Below, one piece after another: positions 18,380-28,358 of a stretch of DNA of 64,000 bases. Numbering within the stretch: position 1 is the stretch's first letter; every line of letters begins with the position of its first letter. Origin of the DNA: Candidatus Enterovibrio escicola (GTDB lineage: Bacteria > Pseudomonadota > Gammaproteobacteria > Enterobacterales > Vibrionaceae); NCBI RefSeq assembly GCF_002464935.1, contig NZ_NBYY01000003.1:1-64000 (forward strand), in the 5' to 3' direction. The notes below the pieces were generated by a model. It had not been told where the DNA came from. It made no database searches and saw only the letters and a program-made list of their open reading frames with translations. A program made the position numbers and the translations under genes.

Positions 18380-19131
18380 GGTCATGTATTCAATAGATTT
18401 TTCTTCATGTAAAATGCCATGTTTTTACATGATAATCATCATAGCTACCGTTGACGTTAAATGTCGTTTTTGCCCGCAAACAAAACGGTTAAAAAGCAGG
18501 GTGTCGGCGTTGGTGTCCACCAACGCTATCGTTGCCCAGCCTGTTGCCGAACTTTCTAGGCGGGGATAAAAGAGCAACTAGTTGAACTTGCTATGAATAA
18601 TGCTAGTGTTCGTGACTCCTTTCGAGTGATACACATCAGCATTAATGCTGTTTTTAGAGTTTTAAAAAACTTACACACACGCTGTGTAACCACATTCCTT
18701 CCTGATGTATAGGAAGTGGTGTTTATTTATCTGCGAAGTAGATGAGCAATGGTCTTTCGTAGGTAACAGAAATACCCCTAGCTGGCTTTTGTATGCTTGG
18801 GAGCTTCAATTAAAAAATCATTGCTCACGCATTCTGGTGTCGCGGAAGAAATACATTCAATGTACTTTTCAATCGATTATCCATATGCAATTTTGTGCAT
18901 GGACGGTTTCAATTTGTATGATATCTATCCTGGGGATAAACACATTGTTGCAAGCTCTATACACAACACATTGAGAGGGAAAATTTAACCCTCTGTATAC
19001 GCTTTAAACGACTGAATCAGAAAATAATTGGATACTTAAAATCAACGGAAATTCATTAGAAAGTGATCGATACACTCATTGAACGTGAGTATTACCTTTA
19101 AACCATAATCAACTTATTGAATACATGATCC
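18380..19131 (+). mobile_element. IS1-family element inside IS5
   Basis: 752 bp bounded by inverted ends GGTCATGTATTCAATA and TATTGAATACATGATCC. Pieces of InsA (VDVKCRFCPQT, then AMNNASVRDSFRVIHISINA) and InsB (DEQWSFVGNRNTPSWLLYAW, then CMDGFNLYDIYPGDKHIV) are in order but frameshifted. IS1 normally uses a programmed frameshift between InsA and InsB, yet here extra stops lie inside each part, so it is dead. Confidence 0.8.
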
Positions 19132-19241
19132 AGTATTTCCCATCATCACCTCCCGCTTAACTCCATGATGATCTGATCGTAGGAATTGCGATTAGTTTAG
19201 ATATTTGGAAACAACACCGTTCAGTTCGGTAAATTTGTCAC

Positions 19242-21044
19242 TTATCCCGCTTGGAGATTGCCATAAAGTGTTTGGTAAACCCCATCGGTATTCACCAAAT
19301 CATGGTGAATACCGCTTTGCGCAACTTTGCCGTCTTCAAGCACATAAATCAGATCCGCCTCTTTTACGGCAGATAAACGGTGAGCAACTATGAGTGTTGT
19401 ACGCCCTTGCAAGAAATTATTCAATGCTTGATGTAGAGCTGCTTCAGTCGCAGTATCCAGTGCGGATGTTGCTTCATCCATAATGACCAGTTTTGGATTG
19501 CTCAGAATCATCCGAGCGATCGCTAAACGCTGCCTCTGCCCGCCAGATAGTTTCAATCCGTGGTGTCCTAACTGTGAGTTTAATCCAGTCTTAAGTTTAT
19601 CGACTACATCGCTCAATTGGGCAATATCCAATGATTGCCAAAGCTGTGCTTCCGTGAAATCATCACGACCTAACGTAAGGTTAGCGTACAGCGTATCGTT
19701 AAAGATGACTGGCTGTTGTAGCACTACTGCTGTATGCTGACGCAGTGTTTCGTATCCAATGCTTTCGACAGGTTTTCCATCGATCAGAATATCACCCGAT
19801 GATTTCCGGTACAAGCCAAGTAGCAGCTGAATCAGAGTGGATTTCCCTCCACCAGACGCGCCAACCAATGCCACTCGCTTGCCGGCAGGAAGGGAAAGTG
19901 ACAAACCATTTAACACGGTTTTATCATCGTCATACGCAAACGTCAAATCTCGCACTTCCACACCGAATGTATCAAGTTTCACTAATGGATCTGCGCTTGA
20001 TGTTACCAGTGTAAACTCTTCTTCCAACACCAACAAGCCATTGAGGCGTTTCATGGCAGCAGAAGCACTGAACCATGCATACTGAATATCTAATAGCTCT
20101 TGGATGGGACTAAGCATAAACCACAAGTATCCGAACACAGCAAAGATCTGACCTATCGATAGATCGCTAAATAGTACCATTAGCATCGCCGCAGCTCGAA
20201 AGAGTTCAAATCCAATCAGGAACATCAGAAACGAAATACGTCCGGCTGCTTCTGTTTGCCATGCGTATCTATCGGCATCATGCCGAATAAATTCGGCATC
20301 TTCCTTTAGTATATCCAGATACGCCTTATCACGGTTTGCGGCACGCAGTTGGTATATGCCGTCTAATGTTTCCACCAGACGCTGTTGAAATCGTTCAAAC
20401 GATTGGTTTTCAGCTTTTTTAAGGTGTTTAACGCGTCGGCCCATTTTTCGTGACAAAAAGATCACCAGCGGGTTCACCAATAATATGAACAAACCCAGTC
20501 TCCAATCTAGCCATAACAAAATGATAGCAGTACCAAAGACAGTCAAAACACCAACAACAAAACGACTAAGACTATTTCCAATGAAATTATCGAGGGTTTC
20601 TATATCGGTAACGAGGTAGGAGCTCAATCCCCCACTACCGCGTTGCTCAAATTCTTTAATGCTCACACGTCCGAGCTTATCGAGCAGTTGCTGACGCACG
20701 TAACAAGTGATAGTTTTAGACACCAGAATAAACTGTCTATTTTGCCAAATATTTAATGCCTGACTAACTATACGCATAACAAGCACGAGTACTAATACCA
20801 CCACAATGTAGCTTGCTGGATGTTGTAAAGATTCAGGTAATAGATAATTAAAGAATGCAATCCCTTTCTCGGGTTTATTCAGAAGAACTTCATCTACCAT
20901 TAGAGGCATTAGCAATGGAATTGGTACGCTTATCAACGTGGCGAAAAGTGCAATTATATTGGCAATTATCAAACTCTTCTTTTGATTTTTAGCCTGTTCT
21001 AGCAGCCATCGTGCAGACAGTGAGGTTAAAACACCATTATTCAC
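19242..21044 (-). CDS. ABC exporter, fused permease-ATPase (MsbA-like type)
   Basis: About 600 residues from a GTG start at 21044, which has GGAG seven bases upstream; an in-frame ATG at 21083 is the alternative. Residues 20-305 form a six-segment type-IV ABC membrane domain; 365-600 form the ATPase with Walker A GASGGGKST (about 395-403), signature LSGGQRQR (499-506), Walker B LVIMDE (519-524), D-loop SALD and H-loop His 555. Family members export lipids, peptides or drugs as homodimers or heterodimers; no second half-transporter is adjacent, so a homodimer is likely. Sequence looks intact. The substrate cannot be told from sequence. An IS5 end lies 23 bp beyond the stop. Confidence 0.9.
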   Translation of the reverse strand: MNNGVLTSLSARWLLEQAKNQKKSLIIANIIALFATLISVPIPLLMPLMVDEVLLNKPEKGIAFFNYLLPESLQHPASYIVVVLVLVLVMRIVSQALNIWQNRQFILVSKTITCYVRQQLLDKLGRVSIKEFEQRGSGGLSSYLVTDIETLDNFIGNSLSRFVVGVLTVFGTAIILLWLDWRLGLFILLVNPLVIFLSRKMGRRVKHLKKAENQSFERFQQRLVETLDGIYQLRAANRDKAYLDILKEDAEFIRHDADRYAWQTEAAGRISFLMFLIGFELFRAAAMLMVLFSDLSIGQIFAVFGYLWFMLSPIQELLDIQYAWFSASAAMKRLNGLLVLEEEFTLVTSSADPLVKLDTFGVEVRDLTFAYDDDKTVLNGLSLSLPAGKRVALVGASGGGKSTLIQLLLGLYRKSSGDILIDGKPVESIGYETLRQHTAVVLQQPVIFNDTLYANLTLGRDDFTEAQLWQSLDIAQLSDVVDKLKTGLNSQLGHHGLKLSGGQRQRLAIARMILSNPKLVIMDEATSALDTATEAALHQALNNFLQGRTTLIVAHRLSAVKEADLIYVLEDGKVAQSGIHHDLVNTDGVYQTLYGNLQAG

Positions 21045-21083
21045 TGTATCTCCGTAGATTATCATTTCTTGCAAGAGTAACAC

Positions 21084-21880
21084 AAGTCTAATGCACCTTG
21101 TGATGAGATTCGTGTCACATCCAGTTTTCTATAGTGAGTGTGAATGTTTATCGTAAGATCCAAAATACAACTTCAATGCATTCTCTCTTGATCATGTTTC
21201 AAAGAATAAGAAACGGAGTTTACTGATAACCATCAAGGAGAGTTGTAAAATGAGCTATTTTTCCTAGATTGCCATTGTTTTACATTTAAAGTTCGTAAGA
21301 GCTGTATCCTATTCCGTTTCCTCGTATTGTTGAAACGGCACAATCAGGCAATTTTTTCGTAAAAATATATTATGTAGATTCCTTATTTTCTACTGACTGA
21401 GGAGTTAAGGAATGCCGAAACAACCCTTTGTAATTATTCTTTTCTAACGGTACACATGAGTTGTAGGGAGATAACTCGTCCTTAATTTAGTTAGTAGATA
21501 TCTTCCCTTTTTCTATATTTAAATAACCTAAATCTTCAAATTATCTGGATATAGAATCTTCTCTCTAAAGAACTGAGCAGTATTACCATAAATGATCAAC
21601 AGTTGACAAGGTCAGAAGATGCAAAACGCCCTCCGTTAGATGGAACGCACAACCTAGCGGAGAGCCAGTCAGACTGAAATACACTATCATATCCTCCTTT
21701 GAGGATGAATATGTGCATGGTTCATAAACGGCGTTGTTGATTACATTGACCTATTTAATAGGTATAAACATAAAGAAATATCTGTTTATCGCTACATGTA
21801 GTCTGTTTTTTAATCTGTTTACCAGTATTTCTATACTGACGACAGAGTTGACTGTTAGCAATGATATTGAAATCATTCCT
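21084..21880. other. Long intergenic stretch
   Basis: No gene that I can support. It holds an inverted copy of the 55-bp repeat at 21629-21694, a small stem ATCCTC/GAGGAT near 21692-21707, and an IS5-like end phrase CGGCGTTGTTGATTACATT near 21726. A short start-like sequence AAGGAGAGTTGTAAAATG near 21236 opens a frame that stops after five codons; it may be a dead gene. Confidence 0.35.
21629..21694. repeat. Three-copy 55-bp repeat, copy 2 (inverted)
   Basis: Contains GCACAACCTAGCGGAGAGCC and AGTCAGACTGAAATACAC, the reverse of copies at 1596 and 39012. There is no IS30 coding sequence next to it. Confidence 0.55.
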
Positions 21881-21959
21881 ATATAGTTATGTAGTTGTTT
21901 TCAAGGAGTCAGTTTTCTCTCTTAAATGGAGAGACTAGACGCGATCTTGGTTTTACTGC

Positions 21960-22837
21960 TGGACAATCAGTTCAATAAGTAGCAGAAAGATTGATTGCTG
22001 ATGTAACTGCTCAAACATCGTATACTACTACTTCTAAGTATTAAAAATAAACGAGGGCATGGTTATTCCTCTGCCACCTTAACTCCAGAAGTTGCTGAAA
22101 AATTCAAAGAAACAAGCAGAAGTTCATTATGTTATGGTTGATGGGGTTGCTAGCTTAGACCAAGTATCTTTAGATGATAAATATGCCTACACCAGCATTG
22201 GTACAGGTATGCATGCTTATATTCTTGATTCAGGTATTTGTGCATTTCATCGAGAATTTATCAGTCGGATAGGTAATGGTTATGATCTTAATAAACTAGC
22301 ATAGTGATGCTGATGACTGCCTTGGTCATGGCACCTCTGTGGCAGGTACCTTAGGTGGTACTCGAGAGGGTGTAGCTAAGAAAGTGACTTTGTATAGTAT
22401 CAAAGTATTCGGCTGCACTAACACGGGATTTCACTCAGACATACTGGTAGGTGTTGATTGGATAGCTAAAAACCACATAAAGCCAGCAGTAGTAAACCGG
22501 TGTGTAACTATCAGAGGTCCATCATCGTCCTTTAGATGATGCTATTTTAACTCTTTTCATGCTGGAATAATATACGTTATATCTGCTTTTAATGAGCATG
22601 GAGCAGATGTTTATTCTATTCTCACCTGTTAGAGAACCCACAGTAATTATAGTAGCATCAACTTCTTATAATAATAAGCATTCTTCCTATCCTAATATTG
22701 GTCGTTGTGTAGACATATTTGCTTTAGGTGATTCTATCATTTTAACGGGGATTTATAGTGATACAGATAGATATACAATGGCAGCACCCCATGTAATTGG
22801 AGTAGTAACTTTCTATTTACAAAAACATGCCTCCTAA
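21960..22837 (+). pseudogene. Subtilisin-like (proteinase K type) secreted protease, decayed
   Basis: Broken frames show the order of a Vibrio alkaline serine protease: the end of an I9 propeptide (SATLTPEVAEKF near 22068), AYTSIGTGMHAYILDSG with the catalytic Asp, DCLGHGTSVAGTLGGT with the catalytic His, VTLYSIKVFGC, VDWIAKNHIKPAVVN, and YTMAAPHVIG. In the last motif the family has GTSMAxPHV; the catalytic Ser position reads Thr. There are at least three frameshifts or stops, and the end is cut by IS982 two bases after the last stop, inside what should be YLQKHPSASPA. It would have been a secreted peptidase; the gene is dead. Confidence 0.8.
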
Positions 22838-22839
22838 CG

Positions 22840-23673
22840 AACCTCAGATCTGCATAAGCGCTTGCTTATCAAACCTAGTCATCTTGACGCTTGGCTTCTT
22901 TGGTTGAGATAAGCCAAGCCAGCAAGTTGGCCATAAAGATGATACAACTACGGTGCCGAAAATGCTCGATTTGAGATATGTTTTTTCGTTGGTTAAAAAC
23001 GGTTTCAATAATAAATCGTTTCCGGAGTATCAGGCGATTCCAAAGTTTCATCACTTTTGGTTTCATGTTTTGTTTACACCCGTTATCAGTATCACTCCCT
23101 TGTCTACAAGTTCCCGCTCCAATGAACCAAAATATAACCTTTATCTCCGTATAAACACCCCATCGTTTCTTTTCCTCGCTTCGCGGTACCTTTAAAAACC
23201 TGATGTCTGAGAATGCGTAGGTTGTGACAAACCTGTAGCTTAGACGAATCAACAAAGGCAATCCCTGTCAGCCTTGCCTGACGGTGAGTGAGGTAAAACC
23301 AAAGCGGAAGTAGAACAGCTTGCATGAGTTTGAGCATCTTCGTGTAACTAATTCAGGAAATTCGTTAGTTAGGTAGCGATAAACAAAGTGGATGTAATAA
23401 GTTTTAAAGTCTCGATATCCCGATTGATGGAAAGCTATCACTATCGTCATAACTTCGCTAACTGAGAGGCGAGACAGCTTATTTCTTTGTTTGATGCCGG
23501 AAGAAATTAGGTATTTTTTCATGCAGGGAGGAAAATCTAGTAGCAATCATCGACATCGACGCAAACCGCGTCTAAGTTATTCATGCACAATTCCTTGTGC
23601 AGTCAATAGTTTATTTCAAACGATCAGATCAAGATTTTGTCATTCAGTTCATTTTTTATGCAGATCTTAGGTT
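22840..23673 (-). mobile_element. IS982 with internal deletion
   Basis: Ends AACCTCAGATCTGCATAAGC and ATGCAGATCTTAGGTT are present; length 834 bp rather than about 970, because the segment between GDKGYI and TMGWFYG is lost. Transposase blocks GIAFVDSSKLQVCHNLRI and [16 protein letters not shown] remain in different frames. Confidence 0.8.
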
Positions 23674-24157
23674 AGTTAGTACCTATGATATCTGTTCGGA
23701 AGTCCAATTATTTGCAAGTAACAGATGAACGAAAGATCTTTGATCTGTTAGTATTGTGTTTTTACTTGCTTGTAATTATTCGTCTACAGATCTTAAGCAA
23801 TTTTAAGGAAATAAGCTCCATTATTCATGTACCTTTCCCAATATCGGTAAACTGAGAAAAAATGGCACTTAATTGTCTTTGCGATATCAGAGATTGAAAT
23901 CTCCCGTTCCCAAATGGTTGCAACCTAGTATCTTCTTTCACTAGGTTCACTGCTGAGAATACAGGGTAGTACTGCTGGTGTCTTTGAAGAGACAAGCGTA
24001 GTTCCTTTCGAAAGTTGTTTAAGTATACATGATCCTCAACGCGCAGTATAGCACGCTAAATGTAGCATTCTATGCGACTATCGTATGGATCTTTTTTGTC
24101 TGGTAAAAGAATAATACCGTTTGGTTTTTATCTTCAACATTAAAATAGGAGTTACCC
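23674..24157. other. Leader region of dcuA with a nested inverted repeat
   Basis: No gene. At 23715-23775 there is a nested structure: GCAAGTAA pairs with TTACTTGC, and inside it AACAGAT pairs with ATCTGTT around the palindrome AAAGATCTTT. dcuA-type genes are often controlled by oxygen and nitrate regulators, but I could not fix an FNR or CRP site. Confidence 0.35.
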
Positions 24158-25465
24158 ATGATAGCAGTGGAGTTATCTGTTGTACTAGCTTTCATATTTT
24201 TGGGCGTACGTATTGGTGGTGTTGGTATCGGTTTAGCTGGTGGTGCAGGTGTAATTGTTTTATCATTAGTATTAAACATGCCCACCAGCAAAAGCTATAT
24301 TCCTATCGATGTTATCTTGATCATCATGTCAGTAATCACGGCTATTTCTGCAATGCAAGTCGCCGGTGGTATGAATCTGTTGGTTGAATTTTCCGAAAAT
24401 TTTCTGAGAAAAAACCCGAAACAAATTACCTTTTATGCACCAATTGTTACCTATATTATGACCATGATAGCAGGTACTGGACACACCGCGTTCTCAACAT
24501 TACCTGTCATCGCGGAAGTGGCAAAAGAGCAAGGTATTCGTCCATCTCGTCCATTATCTATTGCTGTTGTCGCATCACAAATCTCAATTACTGCATCCCC
24601 TATTTCGGCAGCAGTAATTTTTTTTTCAGGCATCCTTGAACCCTTGGGTGTTGGTTATTTAACTTTGTTATCGATTAGTATTCCAGCCACTCTTATTGCA
24701 TGTCTGGTGGGTGCCTTCGCTGCAAACTTTATAGGCTGTGAACTGAAAAACGATCGTGTATACAAAGAGCGTCTTGAAAAAGGTTTAATTAAGTTTCAGG
24801 GTACCATTAAACGTGATATCGATCCGAATGCAAAAAAAACGGTCATCATAATTTTGACCGCTATTATTTTGGTTGTTGCATACTCCACAGCGATTTCTAG
24901 TTCTGTAGGTTTGATTGAGAATCCAACACTTGGCCGTAATGAAGCAATTATGACCTTTATGTTGGCAGCCGCCTTAATTATCGTATTGATCACAGGTATT
25001 GATGGTTCGAAAATCTCATCAACACCAACATTTCGTTCAGGAATGGCCTCTTGTGTGTGTATTCTTGGTATCTCATGGCTAGGGTCGACATTTGTTAACA
25101 ATCACGTTGAGGGCATCAAAGAAGTTGCAGGTACCTTGCTGGCTGACTATCCGTGGATGCTCGCAATAATCCTGTTTTTTGCCTCTATGTTGCTGTATTC
25201 ACAGGGTGCCACCACTGTTTCTATTATGCCTGCCGCATTGGTAATTGGTGTTACACCGTTAACTGCCATTGCCTCGTTTGTAGCGGTAAGTGCGCTGTTT
25301 GTTCTGCCGACTTATCCAACGTTGCTGGCGGCGGTTGAAATGGACGATACAGGCTCAACTCGCATCGGAAATTGGATATTCAACCACCCATTTTTTGTAC
25401 CTGGTGTTGTAACTATCGCTACAGCAGTTGCACTAGGCTTTGTGTTTGGCGGTATCCTATTGTAA
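24158..25465 (+). CDS. dcuA: Anaerobic C4-dicarboxylate transporter DcuA
   Basis: 435 residues against 433 in E. coli DcuA, and closer to DcuA than DcuB: VITAISAMQVAGGMNLL, IVTYIMTMIAGTGH, LPVIAEVAKEQGIRPSRPLS, ITASPISAAVIF, LPTYPTLLAAVEMDDTGSTR and IFNHPFFVPG are all kept. A ten-or-more-segment inner-membrane protein, it exchanges aspartate, fumarate or malate for succinate, mainly in fumarate respiration or aspartate uptake. The ATG has AGGAG seven bases upstream. Asp- and Gly-rich loops and membrane segments look intact. It has no operon partner (aspA often neighbours it elsewhere), and a divergent IS982 end begins two bases past the stop. Confidence 0.95.
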   Translation: MIAVELSVVLAFIFLGVRIGGVGIGLAGGAGVIVLSLVLNMPTSKSYIPIDVILIIMSVITAISAMQVAGGMNLLVEFSENFLRKNPKQITFYAPIVTYIMTMIAGTGHTAFSTLPVIAEVAKEQGIRPSRPLSIAVVASQISITASPISAAVIFFSGILEPLGVGYLTLLSISIPATLIACLVGAFAANFIGCELKNDRVYKERLEKGLIKFQGTIKRDIDPNAKKTVIIILTAIILVVAYSTAISSSVGLIENPTLGRNEAIMTFMLAAALIIVLITGIDGSKISSTPTFRSGMASCVCILGISWLGSTFVNNHVEGIKEVAGTLLADYPWMLAIILFFASMLLYSQGATTVSIMPAALVIGVTPLTAIASFVAVSALFVLPTYPTLLAAVEMDDTGSTRIGNWIFNHPFFVPGVVTIATAVALGFVFGGILL

Positions 25466-25466
25466 C

Positions 25467-26028
25467 TAACCTCAAATCTGCATAAGCATGGCTTTTTCAA
25501 GCCGAGTAATTTTAAGGCTGAGCTTTTCTGATTGGAACGTATAAGCAATGAATCCAGCAACCATAAAGCTCCCTCCACTTCGGGGCTTAACATACTCTAT
25601 TTGAGATACATTGTTTAGTTGATCAAAGACTGTCTCGATGATAAATTGTTTTTCCAACATAAGATGACCCAAAAGCTCCACCACCTTTAATTTAATATTC
25701 TTCCGTGTATTCGTGATGAAAGTAACCCCTTTCTCTTCGAGAGTTTCTTCAAAGTGGCTCGATATATAGCTCTTATTTCCATAAAGTAATCTCCCAGAGA
25801 ATATTGGCCATATCATGCACAAGTCTCCTGTTATTAACATGGGGTCTTGTTCCCTTTACCAACATGATACCGCCTTGGTCATTGATTCTAAGGTGAAGTT
25901 TAAAAACATAGAACCATCCCATAGTTCCCTTACCGAGTTTAACAACTCCATCAAACACACGATGCCGTGAGATATGTAAATTGTAGCAGAGCTGTAACTT
26001 TGTTGAATCAACGATTGTTATAGCTAAA
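25467..26028 (-). mobile_element. Divergent IS982, 3' half
   Basis: Starts AACCTCAAATCTGCATAAG. Transposase pieces include TIVDSTKLQLCYNLHI and GKGTMGWFYVFKLHLRIND, then EEKGVTFITNTRKNIK, in two frames. It differs clearly from the common IS982 copies. Its 5' half is replaced by another IS982 copy at 26029. Confidence 0.75.
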
Positions 26029-26742
26029 TAACCTGAACTTCGCATAAGAAATGGATTAAATGCCAAAGTCGCGATCTGATCATTTGAGAAAAACTATCGA
26101 CTGCATAAGCACGCGCTTATGTAAGGTGTTCCTGTTTTGCTCTGCTCTTACCTCACTCACCGTCAGGTACGGCTGACAGGGATTGCCTTTGTTGATTCGT
26201 CTAAGCTACAGGTTTGTCACAACCTACGTATTCTCAGATATCAGTTTTTTAAAGGTACCACGAAGCGAAAAAAAGGAATGATGGGGTGGTTATATAGCTT
26301 CAAATTACACCTCATTATCAATGACTAAGGTGGTATTCTCTCAGTTAAAGTGATGATGGATAACGTAGATGATAGAAAGCCTGTTTCGGAAATGTCTGAC
26401 AGATCTTAGGGATTTTTATACGGAGATAAAGGTTATATTTCTGGTCCATTGGGGCGGGAACTTGCAAACAAGGGAGTGATACTGATAACGGGTGTGACAA
26501 AGAATATGAAACCCAAAGTCATGAAACTTTGGGATCTCCTGATGCTCCGGAAACGATTTATTATTGAAACTGTTTTTGACTAACTAAAAAACATATCTCA
26601 AATCGAGCATTCACGGCACCGTGATTGTATCAGCTTTATGGTTAACTGGCTGTCGGGATCCATCGCGTATTTATTTCAACCAAAGAAGCCGAGTCATCTT
26701 GATACTCGGCTTGAGAAGCAAGCGTTTATGCAGATCTAAGGT
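26029..26742 (+). mobile_element. IS982 with large internal deletion
   Basis: Both ends present (AACCTGAACTTCGCATAAG; CAGATCTAAGGT). The block between the transposase start and the phrase GTGTTCCTG is missing, about 250 bp. Blocks LTGIAFVDSSKLQVCHNLRI and GDKGYI remain. Confidence 0.75.
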
Positions 26743-26807
26743 CATCTAGAGTATTCACGTATGTATTAATTGAGTACGTCAGGATTTCAGTCATGTTCAG
26801 TAATTTC

Positions 26808-27782
26808 CTATGTTCTCAGTGCGTAACGCTGCTGGAATGCACTGATGAATGCTGAAAGTTGTTCTGTAGGTAGGCAATTGATTCCTGCTGCCGCTTTGCG
26901 TCCCCCACCGGTTGGAAAGGATGCTGCTAACTCATCAGCCCCCACACTATTTTTCAAGGGTGCGCGAATATTGATAGCATAGTTGCCGTTCGATTTCGCG
27001 GTGATTACTGCATTGGCAATGCTTGGGTCTTGGTTGGCGAGACTGTTAGAATACACGCCATTGATGCGTCGTGCCCATCTCTCGTCAGGAAGCATGAATA
27101 CGCGAGATCCTAGATGTTCAGAATAAGGAACAACAGAGGATACTTTTTCGGAGTCATGTAAATAACTCTGCTCTAACGTTGTATAAACACGGGGATGTTC
27201 AGTTATAAAATCAAATGGTGAAGGGTAAGGTGCCATCAATTGATAAAGTTCTGCAGGAGGAAATAGCAAATCTAACAGCGATACACCATAACTATTGTAA
27301 TTAATGTAAGTGCCAAATTGTTTGAGCTTATTTCGGCTGATATCGCACAACCCCGTTTTTTCTACCAACTTATCTGCCACTGAAAACAAATTATCACCGT
27401 ATGTGCCCACCAGTGCCCAATCTCGATATCTGCCATCGAGCAATTTATCGATAATTAGGCTGGTGCAGGTACTTGAAGAGGTATTAATATGGTTTGTAAG
27501 TGTAGCGTGTGTCCGAATTTGATTCAGATTGTGGTGATCCGCATAAAATATATGGGCACCCTGCGAAAGCAGGTTATCCAACGCGGGACGGTTAGGATCC
27601 ATCGCTACATCTAGTACAGTAACATCCTGTGTCACTGTGGGATCAACTTGTTGGAGCAATGCGATATCTCGTTTGACGCCCGTGATCAGAGAACACTCTT
27701 TGGGTACGGCCAATCTGAGTTGAATGAGTGCACAAATGCCATCGGCATCGCCGTTAAATACATCAAAATTTATTTTTCTCAT
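26808..27782 (-). CDS. DHH-family phosphoesterase
   Basis: 324 residues. The N-terminal DHH domain shows FNGDADGICAL (metal-binding Asp 12 and 14 in the DxD position), LDVAMDPNRPALD, YADHHN (DHH at 82-84) and LVGTYGDNLF. The C-terminal DHHA1-type part ends with the glycine-rich GGGRKAAAG (about 292-300), which in RecJ/NrnA relatives binds the nucleotide. Relatives split short oligonucleotides, cyclic dinucleotide products or pyrophosphate; which substrate applies here is unknown. A very strong Shine-Dalgarno (AAGGAGGT) lies about nine bases before the ATG. No operon partner; retained in an IS-rich area. Confidence 0.85.
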   Translation of the reverse strand: MRKINFDVFNGDADGICALIQLRLAVPKECSLITGVKRDIALLQQVDPTVTQDVTVLDVAMDPNRPALDNLLSQGAHIFYADHHNLNQIRTHATLTNHINTSSSTCTSLIIDKLLDGRYRDWALVGTYGDNLFSVADKLVEKTGLCDISRNKLKQFGTYINYNSYGVSLLDLLFPPAELYQLMAPYPSPFDFITEHPRVYTTLEQSYLHDSEKVSSVVPYSEHLGSRVFMLPDERWARRINGVYSNSLANQDPSIANAVITAKSNGNYAINIRAPLKNSVGADELAASFPTGGGRKAAAGINCLPTEQLSAFISAFQQRYALRT

Positions 27783-28031
27783 TATTACGCTACCTCCTTG
27801 TTTCCTCGAGGTGTTTCACTGGCCTGAAGGGTGTCGTGTTGTAATAACCAAAATTTAGTTAACTTTTACCTTCGGTATATATACGGGTAAGCTGAGTTCA
27901 TACTAGGTTATAGATTTGAATCTCCTATCAGATAAGCTATGTAACTGAATCATTGTCCTAATTCTAGGTGATGGTTTTAACTTTGACGATAAAATTAGGC
28001 TACTAGAAAGTCTTCTAATAATTAAATAGTC

Positions 28032-28353
28032 AACCTGATTTGCGCATAAGAAATGAACTAAATAACAAAGTCGCGATCTGATTGTTTAAAAACTATCAAT
28101 TTTATAAGTACTTAAACATGAATAACTTAGACGCTATTTTCGTCGATGTCGACGACTTGTGCCTAACTTTCCTTCCTGTATGGAAAAAATACCTAATTTC
28201 TTCCGGTATCAAACAAAGAAACAAACTTTCTTGCTTCTCAGTTAGCGAAGTGATGACGATAGTGATAGCTTTCCATCAATCTGGATATCGAGATTTCAAA
28301 ACCTATTACATCCACTTTGTTTGCCGCTATCTCACCAACGAATTTCCTGAATT
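28032..28353 (+). mobile_element. IS982 5' third
   Basis: Begins AACCTGATTTGCGCATAAG and codes NNLDAIFVDVDDLCLTF, SSGIKQRNKLSCFSVSEVMT and YYIHFVCRYLTNEFPE in one frame, with no obvious stop until IS256 joins at 28354-28359. It is one of the best preserved N-termini, but it is truncated. Confidence 0.8.
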
Positions 28354-28358
28354 CAGAC

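Larger units (their letters stand above)
16455..19218 (-). mobile_element. IS5 copy split by IS982 and IS1 insertions
   Basis: Three minus-strand pieces (16455-16588, 17560-18379, 19132-19218) join to a near full-length IS5 of about 1.04 kb. Both outer ends are visible (GGTGTTGTTGAT at 16455; GGAAACAACACC at 19218). Transposase pieces include VIIDGTNLKVYDEGKW, VSADGAYDTRACHHVL and NAGYWEEGHP, with the first two DDE acids kept. The frame is broken by stops in addition to the two insertions. Confidence 0.8.

Noticed and set aside
18380-19131. Programmed frameshift of IS1 as a working gene
   Set aside because: Extra stops lie within both InsA and InsB parts, not just at the usual shift site.
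24796-25101. Minus-strand open frame inside dcuA
   Set aside because: Antisense shadow of a strong, intact membrane protein gene.
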